Assembly (NCBI GenBank): GCA_019828595.1
Contig: JAHQRK010000016.1
Location: forward strand, 1,364,001-1,428,000
Direction: 5' to 3'
Length of the DNA: 64,000 nucleotides
Source: Aphanomyces cochlioides
Lineage: Eukaryota > Oomycota > Saprolegniomycetes > Saprolegniales > Verrucalvaceae
The notes beneath the pieces are model-generated. The model did no database searches and was not told the origin of the DNA. It was given only the letters and a program-made list of their open reading frames with translations. Each line of letters opens with the position of its first letter. Positions within the stretch are counted from its first letter, which is position 1. Made by a program: the position numbers and the translations under genes. This document shows, piece by piece, positions 34,192-44,500 of the stretch.

Positions 34192-37100
34192 ATGTCCAAC
34201 GCCAACAGCTGTTCCGAGCTCCGTGAGACCAACACTCACGGAGTCACCATCATTCCAGGTATTGTATCACCTCACCCACTTTCGTCGTCCAATCAGGATG
34301 GCGGAAGTGGTGTGAGTAATGTCTCTACACCTAACCCTAGGGCCGAAGTGGAGGTCGAGTTCGACCCCAACAGCGTCTCTGGAGACCAATCTGCGTCTCG
34401 CTCCCCCAGCGCTTCACCTGGTGCTCCACTCGCCGGAGTTCCAGGGGGGGTCAACCTCAGTGGGTCAGTGGTTGACCCCCAGACCACTGTCGTTAACTTG
34501 TCTAGCGAAGCCCTCACTCAGGAGGGCGAACCACTGGGGCCTTGTGCCTGTGGTGGCTGCTTCCCTGGACTCCAATTGGAGTCGATCCCCAGTGAAGGCG
34601 GCGAGAAAACGGGGTCCATGCCAGCCCTAGAGGCTACGAGGGCCCCCCCTATGGGCACACCCTGCGGTTCTGTCTACTTCCCCCCAGGGGCCTCTTCGGA
34701 GGGGCGGGGGCGGTATCCCGATTTGGGTTCTCGCCGGAGCAATGGTGTACCCCAGTCACCGTGCTGCGGGGATGGCATGGATTCCCCTTCTACCCCTGTC
34801 ACTGGGGGTCTGGCCCCGGCCTTTCTCGTGACCAATGGGACTGAGCCAGCAGCCACCAACCGCGTCGCCCCCTGTGCTGAGCCTCCTAGAACGGGAGAGG
34901 AAGAAGAAAAATCTCAAGAGGACGTGGATATGGTCTCTGGAGACGCCGAGGGGAAGGATTCTACTGAATCCGAGGCCTTAACCGACGAGGGAAATACTCA
35001 AATTCACTCTGAGGTTGATGGGTCAGGCGACATTAACGGCCAAGCGAAGTCGTGTGATACTCCTGGAGAAGTTATTCAAGAGGAACAATCGACAAACAAT
35101 GACAATGAACAGTCAAATCAAGACATTGTCGACAAATCCGTTGCTCAAGGAAATGGCGCTGTTGATCCTCCTACCGCGGCAGACAAAATACAAGGCGATC
35201 AAGAGCAACAAAACGCTGAAAAGGCCAATCCATGGACGCAAAAGACTCCCGGCAAGGATTCAGCTTCGTCCAAGAAAGATTCCAAGCAAGGCAATGCCCC
35301 CAAAGGCGCGAAACATCGCAACACTGGTGCTCATGCTATTGCCGATGACGATATTGCGCGATGCGAGGCCATGGCGGACGCATTCTACAAAGACTCTGGT
35401 GACATGGACGCCTTCATTGAAAACATTTTGCTCACCCCCCAGTCCCAAGTGTACGAGCTCACAGTCAAGTTGGGCGAAGGCTACAAGGACTGGTCCGAAA
35501 AAGTCATCTGCGATCAATTTGTCAAGGAAAATCCTGGTTCGTTATGGGGCTCCAAATTTCCGAACATTTTGATCCACAAGAAGAACCCACAGACCATTGT
35601 GATCTCAAGTTACAACTTGTCTACGTGCGTGGAAATGGGAGGCACAACGTTTCGACTTGGTGGCAAAGATTTCCTGGTTCCCAAGTACTCGCGTTATGGC
35701 AACAACTACTATGTTACGTTCAACAAGGTCAGTCACCCTTCGATGGCCAAGGCAATTGTCAAGAAAATGGCTGCATTGACCAAGTCAGTGATAGCAGCAT
35801 TCAACCCTACTGCTGGTCAGAACATCAAGTCGCCGCATTTGAGAGTCATTTTCAAGTCGCCTGCGCCTCCAGCAGTGTTGGTGCCAAAATCCGGCGACGC
35901 ACTACGCGAAATCACCATTACGGATCCGTCGGGTCAGCCTTTTGTCGTCGTGTTTCAGCACAAGATCGCTGCTCTGAACAAGACATTGCCTCCGTCGATT
36001 GTTTCACGACGTGCAGAGGCCAAGGCTGAAAAAGCGAAGGCAAAAGCGGCCAAGGCAGCGGCAAAATCTCCTCCGTCAGGAGAAAAAGAACCTGAACCTG
36101 ATGGAGACGATCATGATCAAGACCTTGGAACAAATGCGGAAGGCGAGGCCGACTCAACTGAGGCATCTGGAGATCGTCAAGATGAACAACCACAGCCAAC
36201 AGCTCCTTCTCATGGCTCTGATGTCGATATGTCTGGTGACAGCGATCCCCCTAACAACAATGGACAAGACAAACAACAAGAAGATGTGGAAATGTCTACC
36301 AACGAATCGCCCGCTCTTGCTCCACCAAGTGAGCAGCCCAAGAACTCGCTGGACCTTCAATTGGTAACGGGCTACCGGTCTGGACCAGCTCCAAAACATA
36401 CTTTGCCTTCGTCCCCACGTTTGGATCCCCTGCCGACATCCAACCGTTTTCATATCCTCGAAGAAGACGACGTGGAACTCTCGTTTGAAGACTTTGCAGT
36501 GCCTCGAATTGTATTGGAAGATTCAAGTGCGCCACGCCCGAAAAAGACCAAAGGCAAAGCGAAGAAACAACGACTTAACAAGTCTGCTGCAGCCCACCTC
36601 GAATTGGCGAAGAAGATCATTCGAGACAAGAAAGTCGAAGGCAGTATCACCGAATGTCAACGCATTTTGCGAGATGATCCTCAGCTCGTTGCACATGCTA
36701 TGTACGCACAAGATGAAGACCTCAGTTTGTTTCAGTCACTTGTTGCAACCAAGACTATTGAGCGCAAGATGGCTTTGTTAAAAGCTCAAGGCAAGCCTCA
36801 CAACTACAAACATCACGTCAACTTCATGGCTCAATACAAGATTCACCCGTCAGAAATCTTGGAAGAATTGACCACGGACATACCAGAGATCAAGCGCATC
36901 CTCTTTGCACTTGCTACGATTGACTTATTCCTCTCAAATCGGGCCCCAGACCTCTACACAAACTCGGAGGCACTGACTGTTCTATTGAACCAAGAAGCAA
37001 CAAGATTGCCTGACACCAACTGCTTGACGGACTGGTCGCTGTTTGCTTTGATCGAAAACTTCAGCGACAATCTCGAGAAGTTCACTTTGCCGGCTCCCGT

Positions 37101-37230
37101 CTTGTCGGCCATCTCGATGCTCAAAAGCATCACCAACAATTACCACATCGACGAGCTCTGCAGCAAAGCTCACCACTCCATGAACGCCGACGAAATTGAT
37201 CCCCTCGATTTGGAGGACGATCAACTCTAA
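34192..37230 (+). CDS. LINE A ORF1 protein (1012 aa)
   Basis: The likely start is ATG 34192 (MSNANS); the frame is open through the 5' UTR into satellite, so the start is a choice. No named domain is recognised. Visible parts: a Ser/Pro/Gly-rich N-terminus, an acidic Asn/Gln-rich region (about 230-350), a globular-looking region (about 390-605, with VYELTVKLGEGYKDW at 420 and a hydrophobic beta-rich stretch), an Ala/Lys tract (about 606-625), a second acidic linker, a basic PKKTKGKAKK-like stretch (about 782-795), and a C-terminal region (about 800-1012). By position it should be the nucleic-acid-binding partner of the LINE RNP. That role is inferred from element structure, not from a motif. 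It ends at TAA 37228-37230. Confidence 0.85.
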   Translation: MSNANSCSELRETNTHGVTIIPGIVSPHPLSSSNQDGGSGVSNVSTPNPRAEVEVEFDPNSVSGDQSASRSPSASPGAPLAGVPGGVNLSGSVVDPQTTVVNLSSEALTQEGEPLGPCACGGCFPGLQLESIPSEGGEKTGSMPALEATRAPPMGTPCGSVYFPPGASSEGRGRYPDLGSRRSNGVPQSPCCGDGMDSPSTPVTGGLAPAFLVTNGTEPAATNRVAPCAEPPRTGEEEEKSQEDVDMVSGDAEGKDSTESEALTDEGNTQIHSEVDGSGDINGQAKSCDTPGEVIQEEQSTNNDNEQSNQDIVDKSVAQGNGAVDPPTAADKIQGDQEQQNAEKANPWTQKTPGKDSASSKKDSKQGNAPKGAKHRNTGAHAIADDDIARCEAMADAFYKDSGDMDAFIENILLTPQSQVYELTVKLGEGYKDWSEKVICDQFVKENPGSLWGSKFPNILIHKKNPQTIVISSYNLSTCVEMGGTTFRLGGKDFLVPKYSRYGNNYYVTFNKVSHPSMAKAIVKKMAALTKSVIAAFNPTAGQNIKSPHLRVIFKSPAPPAVLVPKSGDALREITITDPSGQPFVVVFQHKIAALNKTLPPSIVSRRAEAKAEKAKAKAAKAAAKSPPSGEKEPEPDGDDHDQDLGTNAEGEADSTEASGDRQDEQPQPTAPSHGSDVDMSGDSDPPNNNGQDKQQEDVEMSTNESPALAPPSEQPKNSLDLQLVTGYRSGPAPKHTLPSSPRLDPLPTSNRFHILEEDDVELSFEDFAVPRIVLEDSSAPRPKKTKGKAKKQRLNKSAAAHLELAKKIIRDKKVEGSITECQRILRDDPQLVAHAMYAQDEDLSLFQSLVATKTIERKMALLKAQGKPHNYKHHVNFMAQYKIHPSEILEELTTDIPEIKRILFALATIDLFLSNRAPDLYTNSEALTVLLNQEATRLPDTNCLTDWSLFALIENFSDNLEKFTLPAPVLSAISMLKSITNNYHIDELCSKAHHSMNADEIDPLDLEDDQL

Positions 37231-37308
37231 GGCTTCTATCCCCTGCTTCAATCCATTTCAACCTCCCCTCTGACCCCTCCATTCTACTCATTTTCATCTG
37301 TACTCGTG

Positions 37309-40300
37309 ATGATTGACAACAACTTCTCCGATGTCCCAACTGAACTCGTGGACTGGGACCCACAAATCATCTCCCTCAACACCAATGGCTTCTCCAACAG
37401 TCATCGGTACATCCTCGACAAACTATCAAGTGTTCACGACGTTTCCTTTATCCAAGAAACCCGTTTCCGCACGCCAAGTCTCCACGACCGTGTTGCGTTC
37501 CATTGGCAACGCATCACAAACCACGAAGGCTCTTTGTTCTTTGAAGAGCCTATTTACCCTGAAGTATTCACGTCGCCAGCCACTGGAGGTCTGGCTACGT
37601 TGATACATCCTCACTCTCCTTTGAAGAACGCCACTCAAGTCCCTCATGACAACCCAGTGCTTCGTGGTCGTTATCTACAAGTGCGATGTACTCTGGGTCC
37701 ACTGACAGTCGTTCTCCACAATATCTATGCGCCGGCAGCCTTCCAAGAACGAGCAAGTTACTTCGAAGAATTGCCACGCGACTTTCCTCCACATGCGCTC
37801 CACATTGTTGGAGGAGATTTCAACTGCACTCTCAACAAAGATTTGGATTCGTTGAGACCCAGTACCTCCACCATGGCCGGCACCCTTCAACTGGAACAAT
37901 GGATGCACAGTTTGTCTCTGGTGGATCTGTTTCGCCGTCAAAACCCCGTGGCAAGAACCTTCACAAGTCCCACACTCACCAACCGACTTGACTACATCTT
38001 TTGTTCGTCCACCTTGGCGGGTCTTCGTCATTGGAAGGCGACGCACATGCCACACGTTCCACAGGCTGACCACGTGGCTTGTCGTATCATCACAAAGCGT
38101 CAAACATTGCGCCATGGCTCTGGATCATGGAAAGCTCCAACTTGGCTACTTCGTCTACCACGAGCGGCCGAGATTGTTCATGGATGTCTGGATCGATTTT
38201 TGGACAAGTCTCCAACATTCCACAATATCTCCAAGGCCTACGACATGCTGGTCAATGATATCCGCTCCCAACTCAAAGAATTCCATTCTCAACGATTGGA
38301 GAAACAACGTCTGCCGTTGAAGAAGTTAGCTGTGGAGATCGCTTCGCTTTTGCAAGTCCCCAACATGCGTCAAGATGCAGTGCTGGTGGATCGAGTGCGA
38401 GACCTTCAAAAGCAAATTCACGAGCTGCAAGATCGAGACAAGCAGTTTCGTCAAGACCAGGCGTTCCAACTTCACTTGTACAAAGCAGAGCGCTCGTCCA
38501 AGTTCCACTTCATGTCTCCTGTCCCTACCCCCTTGAAGAAGACAGTCTTCAAAGAGTTGGTGGATGTCAATGGAAATGTTGTCTCCAATCAACAAGGCAT
38601 GTCTGACGTCCTGGTCGACTACTACAAGGACTTGTTTGCAGCTCCCGAGGTGCAGCGATCTGGAGACGAAGTGTCGTCATTTCTGACCCCATTGACTCGA
38701 CACAAGCAACTGCCAGAGCAAGCCCAGAAAGAGCTGTCGGCTCCCTTGCGCGCCAACGAGTTCTATCATGCTATTCGACACAGCAGTTCGAACTCAGCGC
38801 CAGGTCCCAACGCTCTGCCATTCGAAGTCCTCAAACTTGCACCTCACAAGTGGTCGTTGGTATTGGAGCTGCTATTCACACACCAGCTCCATTCTCACCC
38901 TCGCTTGACTCCCATGCAACTTGTCAGTACGCTGGTGTTGCTGCACAAGAAAGGCCCCAAGTCACAAGCCAAGAACTATCGGCCCATTAGCCTACTCAAC
39001 ACGGATGTGAAAATCCTGACGAGTATTCTGGCTTATCGACTTCAGCGCCACATTCGACACATCATCCACCCGGACCAGCAAGGCTTTATCCGTCGAAGCA
39101 ATATCCAAACCAATATTGCACGACTGGATGACATGCTGCACCACATCAAACTACACAGTCCGTCCTCGATGGTGGCACTGCTTGACTTTGAGAAAGCTTT
39201 TGATCGCGTGGACCACGCGTACTTGCTCCGCGTCCTCCGTCACTATGGCTTTCCCGAAACCTTTGTTGACATGGTTCGCGTACTGTACTCGGGCCGCAAG
39301 TCTCGCATGTTGGTGAACGGCTTCTTGTCCAAGCCAGTTCACATCTCACGCGGTGTGTTGCAAGGTGATCCACTGTCGCCACTTCTGTTTGTGATCGCTT
39401 TGGAACCGATGTGCCAACTCCTACGGCAACACTCCAACTATGGCATCAAGTGTGGGGATCGCTACCACACTGGGAGTTACTTTGCCGACGACTCGCAACT
39501 CTATGCGGCAAATGAGACGTGCCTCCACCGGCAGCTTGCATTGGTTCAAACCTTTTGCGACAAGTCTGGTTTCCGACTCAACGTAGACAAGACCCAAATT
39601 CTGACCTACAGCCAGTTGAATGGGAACCTTGCCTCACTACAAGTTACTTCCGACAGTCCCGTGAAGGCTCTTGGTATCTTGGTTGCGCCCAATCTTTCTC
39701 CATTGGCACGTTTCAATTACGTGTTTGAGAAGTTTGTGGCTCGCTTGTCTTTGTGGCTCTACAAGGCTCGAACCATGGCCGGAAAAGTCACTATCCTGCA
39801 CAGCATATGTCTGCCTGTGTTATGGTACCAACTGGCTTTTGTCCCTGCCGACAAAGACCTGGCCAAAAAGATCGACAAGGCCATGCTTCAATTTATGCAT
39901 GGTGAAGAAATCAACCCATCCTCCTCTGTCCATGGCCTCCGTTTGATCAAAAAGGAGATCCTATTCATGCCGAAGAAGTCCGGTGGCTTAGGCCTGCACC
40001 ATGCACTTGCTTTATGGCAACAACACAACCGCTCTGTCATGATCAGATGCATTCAAGCCATCACCACCCCACCCCGCAAGTCTGCCATGTCCGCCTGGAT
40101 TACGCCGGGCTATACTCTCCTCGAGAAGGCTTTTCATCCATGGGGTTCCCCCCGAGATCTCCTCTTGGCAAATGGCTCTTCTGCATTCATCAGACAACTG
40201 TACAAGAATCCCAATATCACTCCAATGTGGAAAGCCTTATTGAGTAGCTGGTTTGAATCTCGCTGGACTCCGTACGGCTGTCCAAATCACATCTCATCTT

Positions 40301-41364
40301 TGGATGTTCCCCTTTGGCACAACTCGTATCTGCCTGGACTCGAAGACCTATACGATCAGTGCTCTACATCGACGCAAGACCAAGCCAATGTATTGGCTTC
40401 GCTTCACATCACGAAGTTGTCGCATTTGTTGACTCCGTGTCAGCGAGTTTGGCCAGCTTCGATCTTGTTCGACAAAATCAACCGTGCCTGCCGCCAAGCC
40501 AATTTTGTCCCTCCAACGAAACAATGGATCTCAATCTTGGTGACCAAGTTATCACGATTGTTTGAGATTGTTTCTGAAGAGGATGCTCCCGTGTTCCACT
40601 TGCCGACGCCAAGCTCTGAATGGATGGAATGGCACTGGATGATACACCCTGACTCGAGTCCGATCTTGTTGGCGCTTGCGACTTCGAAATCGGCTAAGAT
40701 CAGAGCTTCTCCAGCTGTCAGCTCGTCCATCCTTCCTACCAAGCATCTCAACCTGCCATCCAACTTTTACGAAGACCCCAAGCGCCTTACCCAACTTGCC
40801 GCCTTCCTCCAACCCGACCACATTCTCCCTCGATATGGAGAGTTCATTTTCAAGACCCTTCTCCGCGCCAACGCCATGCAATATCTGTTTCAGTACCAAG
40901 ACCCCAAGCCGACGTGTGTCTTCTGTCGTGTCAATGAGACGTACGAGCATTTCCTGTTCTCTTGTGGATATGGTCAATCTGTTTGGTATTTCTTCAAGGC
41001 GATCCAGCGACTGCTCGAGTGTTCCTTTCCGTCCACGTGTCTGGAAATGTTCTACGAGACGCCCAAGCCGTCCGATGGATACTACATCCGTGGCTATCTG
41101 AAGATCTGGCCGATTGTCCGAGCCTGCGTGTATTATCAAATATGGCTCCAACGTGCCGATCGCACCTTTCGACCCGACCTCACAGCGAAGAGTCCGATGG
41201 AAGTTGCCATTCATGCTGCCTCTTTGATCAAGCTACATCTACAACACCTCCTGGTTGATCTCCCTCTCAAGAAGGGATACACCAAGGTATTCAATGTGCT
41301 CAAGCATCTATCTTCGGACCACTGGTTACGTCAACACATCATTCCTAACAGCGTCGTTTCATGA
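37309..41364 (+). CDS. LINE A ORF2: endonuclease-reverse transcriptase (1351 aa)
   Basis: Nicks target DNA and copies the LINE RNA onto it (target-primed reverse transcription). Start ATG 37309, stop TGA 41364. Residues: APE-like endonuclease about 20-260 with N24/N26, E50 (QET), G168-G-D170-F-N172, D228 and D254-H255; reverse transcriptase about 490-770 with KNYRPISLLN, D626 (LLDFEKAFD), QGDPLSP and F725-A-D-D728; C-terminal zinc knuckle C1203-x2-C1206-x7-H1214-x4-C1219 (zf-RVT type). All expected catalytic residues are present. ORF2 is in the same frame as ORF1, with only the ORF1 TAA between them. Confidence 0.95.
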   Translation: MIDNNFSDVPTELVDWDPQIISLNTNGFSNSHRYILDKLSSVHDVSFIQETRFRTPSLHDRVAFHWQRITNHEGSLFFEEPIYPEVFTSPATGGLATLIHPHSPLKNATQVPHDNPVLRGRYLQVRCTLGPLTVVLHNIYAPAAFQERASYFEELPRDFPPHALHIVGGDFNCTLNKDLDSLRPSTSTMAGTLQLEQWMHSLSLVDLFRRQNPVARTFTSPTLTNRLDYIFCSSTLAGLRHWKATHMPHVPQADHVACRIITKRQTLRHGSGSWKAPTWLLRLPRAAEIVHGCLDRFLDKSPTFHNISKAYDMLVNDIRSQLKEFHSQRLEKQRLPLKKLAVEIASLLQVPNMRQDAVLVDRVRDLQKQIHELQDRDKQFRQDQAFQLHLYKAERSSKFHFMSPVPTPLKKTVFKELVDVNGNVVSNQQGMSDVLVDYYKDLFAAPEVQRSGDEVSSFLTPLTRHKQLPEQAQKELSAPLRANEFYHAIRHSSSNSAPGPNALPFEVLKLAPHKWSLVLELLFTHQLHSHPRLTPMQLVSTLVLLHKKGPKSQAKNYRPISLLNTDVKILTSILAYRLQRHIRHIIHPDQQGFIRRSNIQTNIARLDDMLHHIKLHSPSSMVALLDFEKAFDRVDHAYLLRVLRHYGFPETFVDMVRVLYSGRKSRMLVNGFLSKPVHISRGVLQGDPLSPLLFVIALEPMCQLLRQHSNYGIKCGDRYHTGSYFADDSQLYAANETCLHRQLALVQTFCDKSGFRLNVDKTQILTYSQLNGNLASLQVTSDSPVKALGILVAPNLSPLARFNYVFEKFVARLSLWLYKARTMAGKVTILHSICLPVLWYQLAFVPADKDLAKKIDKAMLQFMHGEEINPSSSVHGLRLIKKEILFMPKKSGGLGLHHALALWQQHNRSVMIRCIQAITTPPRKSAMSAWITPGYTLLEKAFHPWGSPRDLLLANGSSAFIRQLYKNPNITPMWKALLSSWFESRWTPYGCPNHISSLDVPLWHNSYLPGLEDLYDQCSTSTQDQANVLASLHITKLSHLLTPCQRVWPASILFDKINRACRQANFVPPTKQWISILVTKLSRLFEIVSEEDAPVFHLPTPSSEWMEWHWMIHPDSSPILLALATSKSAKIRASPAVSSSILPTKHLNLPSNFYEDPKRLTQLAAFLQPDHILPRYGEFIFKTLLRANAMQYLFQYQDPKPTCVFCRVNETYEHFLFSCGYGQSVWYFFKAIQRLLECSFPSTCLEMFYETPKPSDGYYIRGYLKIWPIVRACVYYQIWLQRADRTFRPDLTAKSPMEVAIHAASLIKLHLQHLLVDLPLKKGYTKVFNVLKHLSSDHWLRQHIIPNSVVS

Positions 41365-41384
41365 GAGAGCTGACGGCTCACTCA
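41362..41384 (+). other. LINE A 3' stem-loop overlapping the ORF2 stop
   Basis: TGAGAGAGC pairs with GCTCACTCA around the loop TGACG, with one A-A mismatch. The first three bases are the ORF2 stop codon. Copies C and E have a perfect 9-bp stem here. It is a candidate recognition structure for the reverse transcriptase, by analogy with 3' stem-loops of other LINEs. Confidence 0.55.
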
Positions 41385-41510
41385 CTTCATCTCCTGTCCA
41401 ATGACCACTTTGCCATATCCTGTTTTCCAAGTTCTATTTATACAGTACGAGGCAAATTAGTAAGTCATTAGGGCCTTTGCTCAAAAATAAGGTTAATACA
41501 ACTCATTTAA
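41365..41510 (+). other. LINE A 3' UTR
   Basis: 146 bp with no ORF. It contains most of the stop-codon stem-loop, the inverted copy of the LINE 5' end (41445-41465) and an antisense TATAAATA (41435-41442 on the other strand). It ends ...CAACTCATTTAA with no poly(A) or short tandem tail. Confidence 0.8.
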
Positions 41511-44500
41511 CCACTCGCCACGTCTGGCATGTTTGAAAGGTGTCATGCTCGTGTGGTGGACGACCAAGCATCAACTTGGTCCGAAATCAACACGCGAGAG
41601 TCCCAAGCATACCCCACAAAATGCATCTCGATGCCACTTTTTCTCCACTTTTGGTACCCACGTGCCACATGCATATCTCGACCCCATCGAGATACCCACT
41701 CGCCACGTCTGGCATGTTTGAAAGGTGTCATGCTCGTGTGGTGGACGACCAAGCATCAACTTGGTCCGAAATCAACACGCGATAGTCCCAATCATACCCC
41801 ACAAAATGCATCTCGATGCCACTTTTTCTCCACTTTTGGTACCCACGTGCCACATGCACATCTCGACCCCATCGAGATACCCACTCGCCACGTCTGGCAT
41901 GTTTGAAAGGTGTCATGCTCGTGTGGTGGACGACCAAGCATCAACTTGGTCCGAAATCAACACGCGATAGTCCCAATCATACCCCACAAAATGCATCTCG
42001 ATGCCACTTTTTCTCCACTTTTGGTACCCACGTGCCACATGCACATCTCGACCCCATCGAGATACCCACTCGCCACGTCTGGCATGTTTGAAAGGTGTCA
42101 TGCTCGTGTGGTGGACGACCAAGCATCAACTTGGTCCGAAATCAACACGCGAGAGTCCCAAGCATACCCCACAAAATGCATCTCGATGCCACTTTTTTCT
42201 CCACTTTTGGTACCCACGTGCCACATGCATATCTCGACCCCATCGAGATACCCACTCGCCACGTCTGGCATGTTTGAAAGGTGTCATGCTCGTGTGGTGG
42301 ACGACCAAGCATCAACTTGGTCCGAAATCAACACGCGAGAGTCCCAAGCATACCCCACAAAATGCATCTCGATGCCACTTTTTCTCCACTTTTGGTACCC
42401 ACGTGCCACATGCACATCTCGACCCCATCGAGATACCCACTCGCCACGTCTGGCATGTTTGAAAGGTGTCATGCTCGTGTGGTGGACGACCAAGCATCAA
42501 CTTGGTCCGAAATCAACACGCGAGAGTCCCAAGCATACCCCACAAAATGCATCTCGATGCCACTTTTTCTCCACTTTTGGTACCCACGTGCCACATGCAC
42601 ATCTCGACCCCATCGAGATACCCACTCGCCACGTCTGGCATGTTTGAAAGGTGTCATGCTCGTGTGGTGGACGACCAAGCATCAACTTGGTCCGAAATCA
42701 ACACGCGATAGTCCCAAGCATACCCCACAAAATGCATCTCGATGCCACTTTTTCTCCACTTTTGGTACCCACGTGCCACATGCACATCTCGACCCCATCG
42801 AGATACCCACTCGCCACGTCTGGCATGTTTGAAAGGTGTCATGCTCGTGTGGTGGACGACCAAGCATCAACTTGGTCCGAAATCAACACGCGAGAGTCCC
42901 AAGCATACCCCACAAAATGCATCTCGATGCCACTTTTTCTCCACTTTTGGTACCCACGTGCCACATGCATATCTCGACCCCATCGAGATACCCACTCGCC
43001 ACGTCTGGCATGTTTGAAAGGTGTCATGCTCGTGTGGTGGACGACCAAGCATCAACTTGGTCCGAAATCAACACGCGAGAGTCCCAAGCATACCCCACAA
43101 AATGCATCTCGATGCCACTTTTTCTCCACTTTTGGTACCCACGTGCCACATGCACATCTCGACCCCATCGAGATACCCACTCGCCACGTCTGGCATGTTT
43201 GAAAGGTGTCATGCTCGTGTGGTGGACGACCAAGCATCAACTTGGTCCGAAATCAACACGCGAGAGTCCCAAGCATACCCCACAAAATGCATCTCGATGC
43301 CACTTTTTCTCCACTTTTGGTACCCACGTGCCAAATGCACATCTCGACCCCATCGAGATACCCACTCGCCACGTCTGGCATGTTTGAAAGGTGTCATGCT
43401 CGTGTGGTGGACGACCAAGCATCAACTTGGTCCGAAATCAACACGCGAGAGTCCCAAGCATACCCCACAAAATGCATCTCGATGCCACTTTTTCTCCACT
43501 TTTGGTACCCACGTGCCACATGCATATCTCGACCCCATCGAGATACCCACTCGCCACGTCTGGCATGTTTGAAAGGTGTCATGCTCGTGTGGTGGACGAC
43601 CAAGCATCAACTTGGTCCGAAATCAACACGCGATAGTCCCAATCATACCCCACAAAATGCATCTCGATGCCACTTTTTCTCCACTTTTGGTACCCACGTG
43701 CCACATGCACATCTCGACCCCATCGAGATACCCACTCGCCACGTCTGGCATGTTTGAAAGGTGTCATGCTCGTGTGGTGGACGACCAAGCATCAACTTGG
43801 TCCGAAATCAACACGCGAGAGTCCCAAGCATACCCCACAAAATGCATCTCGATGCCACTTTTTCTCCACTTTTGGTACCCACGTGCCACATGCATATCTC
43901 GACCCCATCGAGATACCCACTCGCCACGTCTGGCATGTTTGAAAGGTGTCATGCTCGTGTGGTGGACGACCAAGCATCAACTTGGTCCGAAATCAACACG
44001 CGATAGTCCCAATCATACCCCACAAAATGCATCTCGATGCCACTTTTTCTCCACTTTTGGTACCCACGTGCCACATGCACATCTCGACCCCATCGAGATA
44101 CCCACTCGCCACGTCTGGCATGTTTGAAAGGTGTCATGCTCGTGTGGTGGACGACCAAGCATCAACTTGGTCCGAAATCAACACGCGAGAGTCCCAAGCA
44201 TACCCCACAAAATGCATCTCGATGCCACTTTTTCTCCACTTTTGGTACCCACGTGCCACATGCACATCTCGACCCCATCGAGATACCCACTCGCCACGTC
44301 TGGCATGTTTGAAAGTGCTCGTGTGGTGGACGACCAAGCATCAACTTGGTCCGAAATCAACACGCGATAGTCCCAATCATACCCCACAAAATGCATCTCG
44401 ATGCCACTTTTTCTCCACTTTTGGTACCCACGTGCCACATGCACATCTCGACCCCATCGAGATACCCACTCGCCACGTCTGGCATGTTTGAAAGTGCTCG

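Larger units (their letters stand above)
34131..41510 (+). mobile_element. LINE A, full-length non-LTR retrotransposon (7380 bp)
   Basis: An APE-type non-LTR retrotransposon inserted into satellite in the + direction with a perfect 14-bp target-site duplication. It has a 61-bp 5' UTR, ORF1, a 78-bp spacer to the ATG of ORF2, ORF2, and a 146-bp 3' UTR ending in CATTTAA with no poly(A). Both ORFs are open. The ORF2 domain order (endonuclease, reverse transcriptase, C-terminal zinc knuckle, no RNase H seen) resembles L1-like elements of plants and protists. The first 21 nt are a near-perfect inverted copy of 41445-41465. Intact ORFs and TSD mark a recent and possibly competent copy. Confidence 0.93.

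Noticed and set aside
34131..41465. DNA transposon with terminal inverted repeats at LINE A
   Set aside because: The internal ORFs are clearly endonuclease and reverse transcriptase, TSDs vary in length (14-16 bp) and one copy is 5'-truncated, all typical of a LINE. The inverted repeat is subterminal at the 3' side.
41365..41510. tRNA, rRNA or 5S-derived promoter in the LINE or satellite
   Set aside because: No cloverleaf or convincing A/B-box pair was found on either strand by reading.
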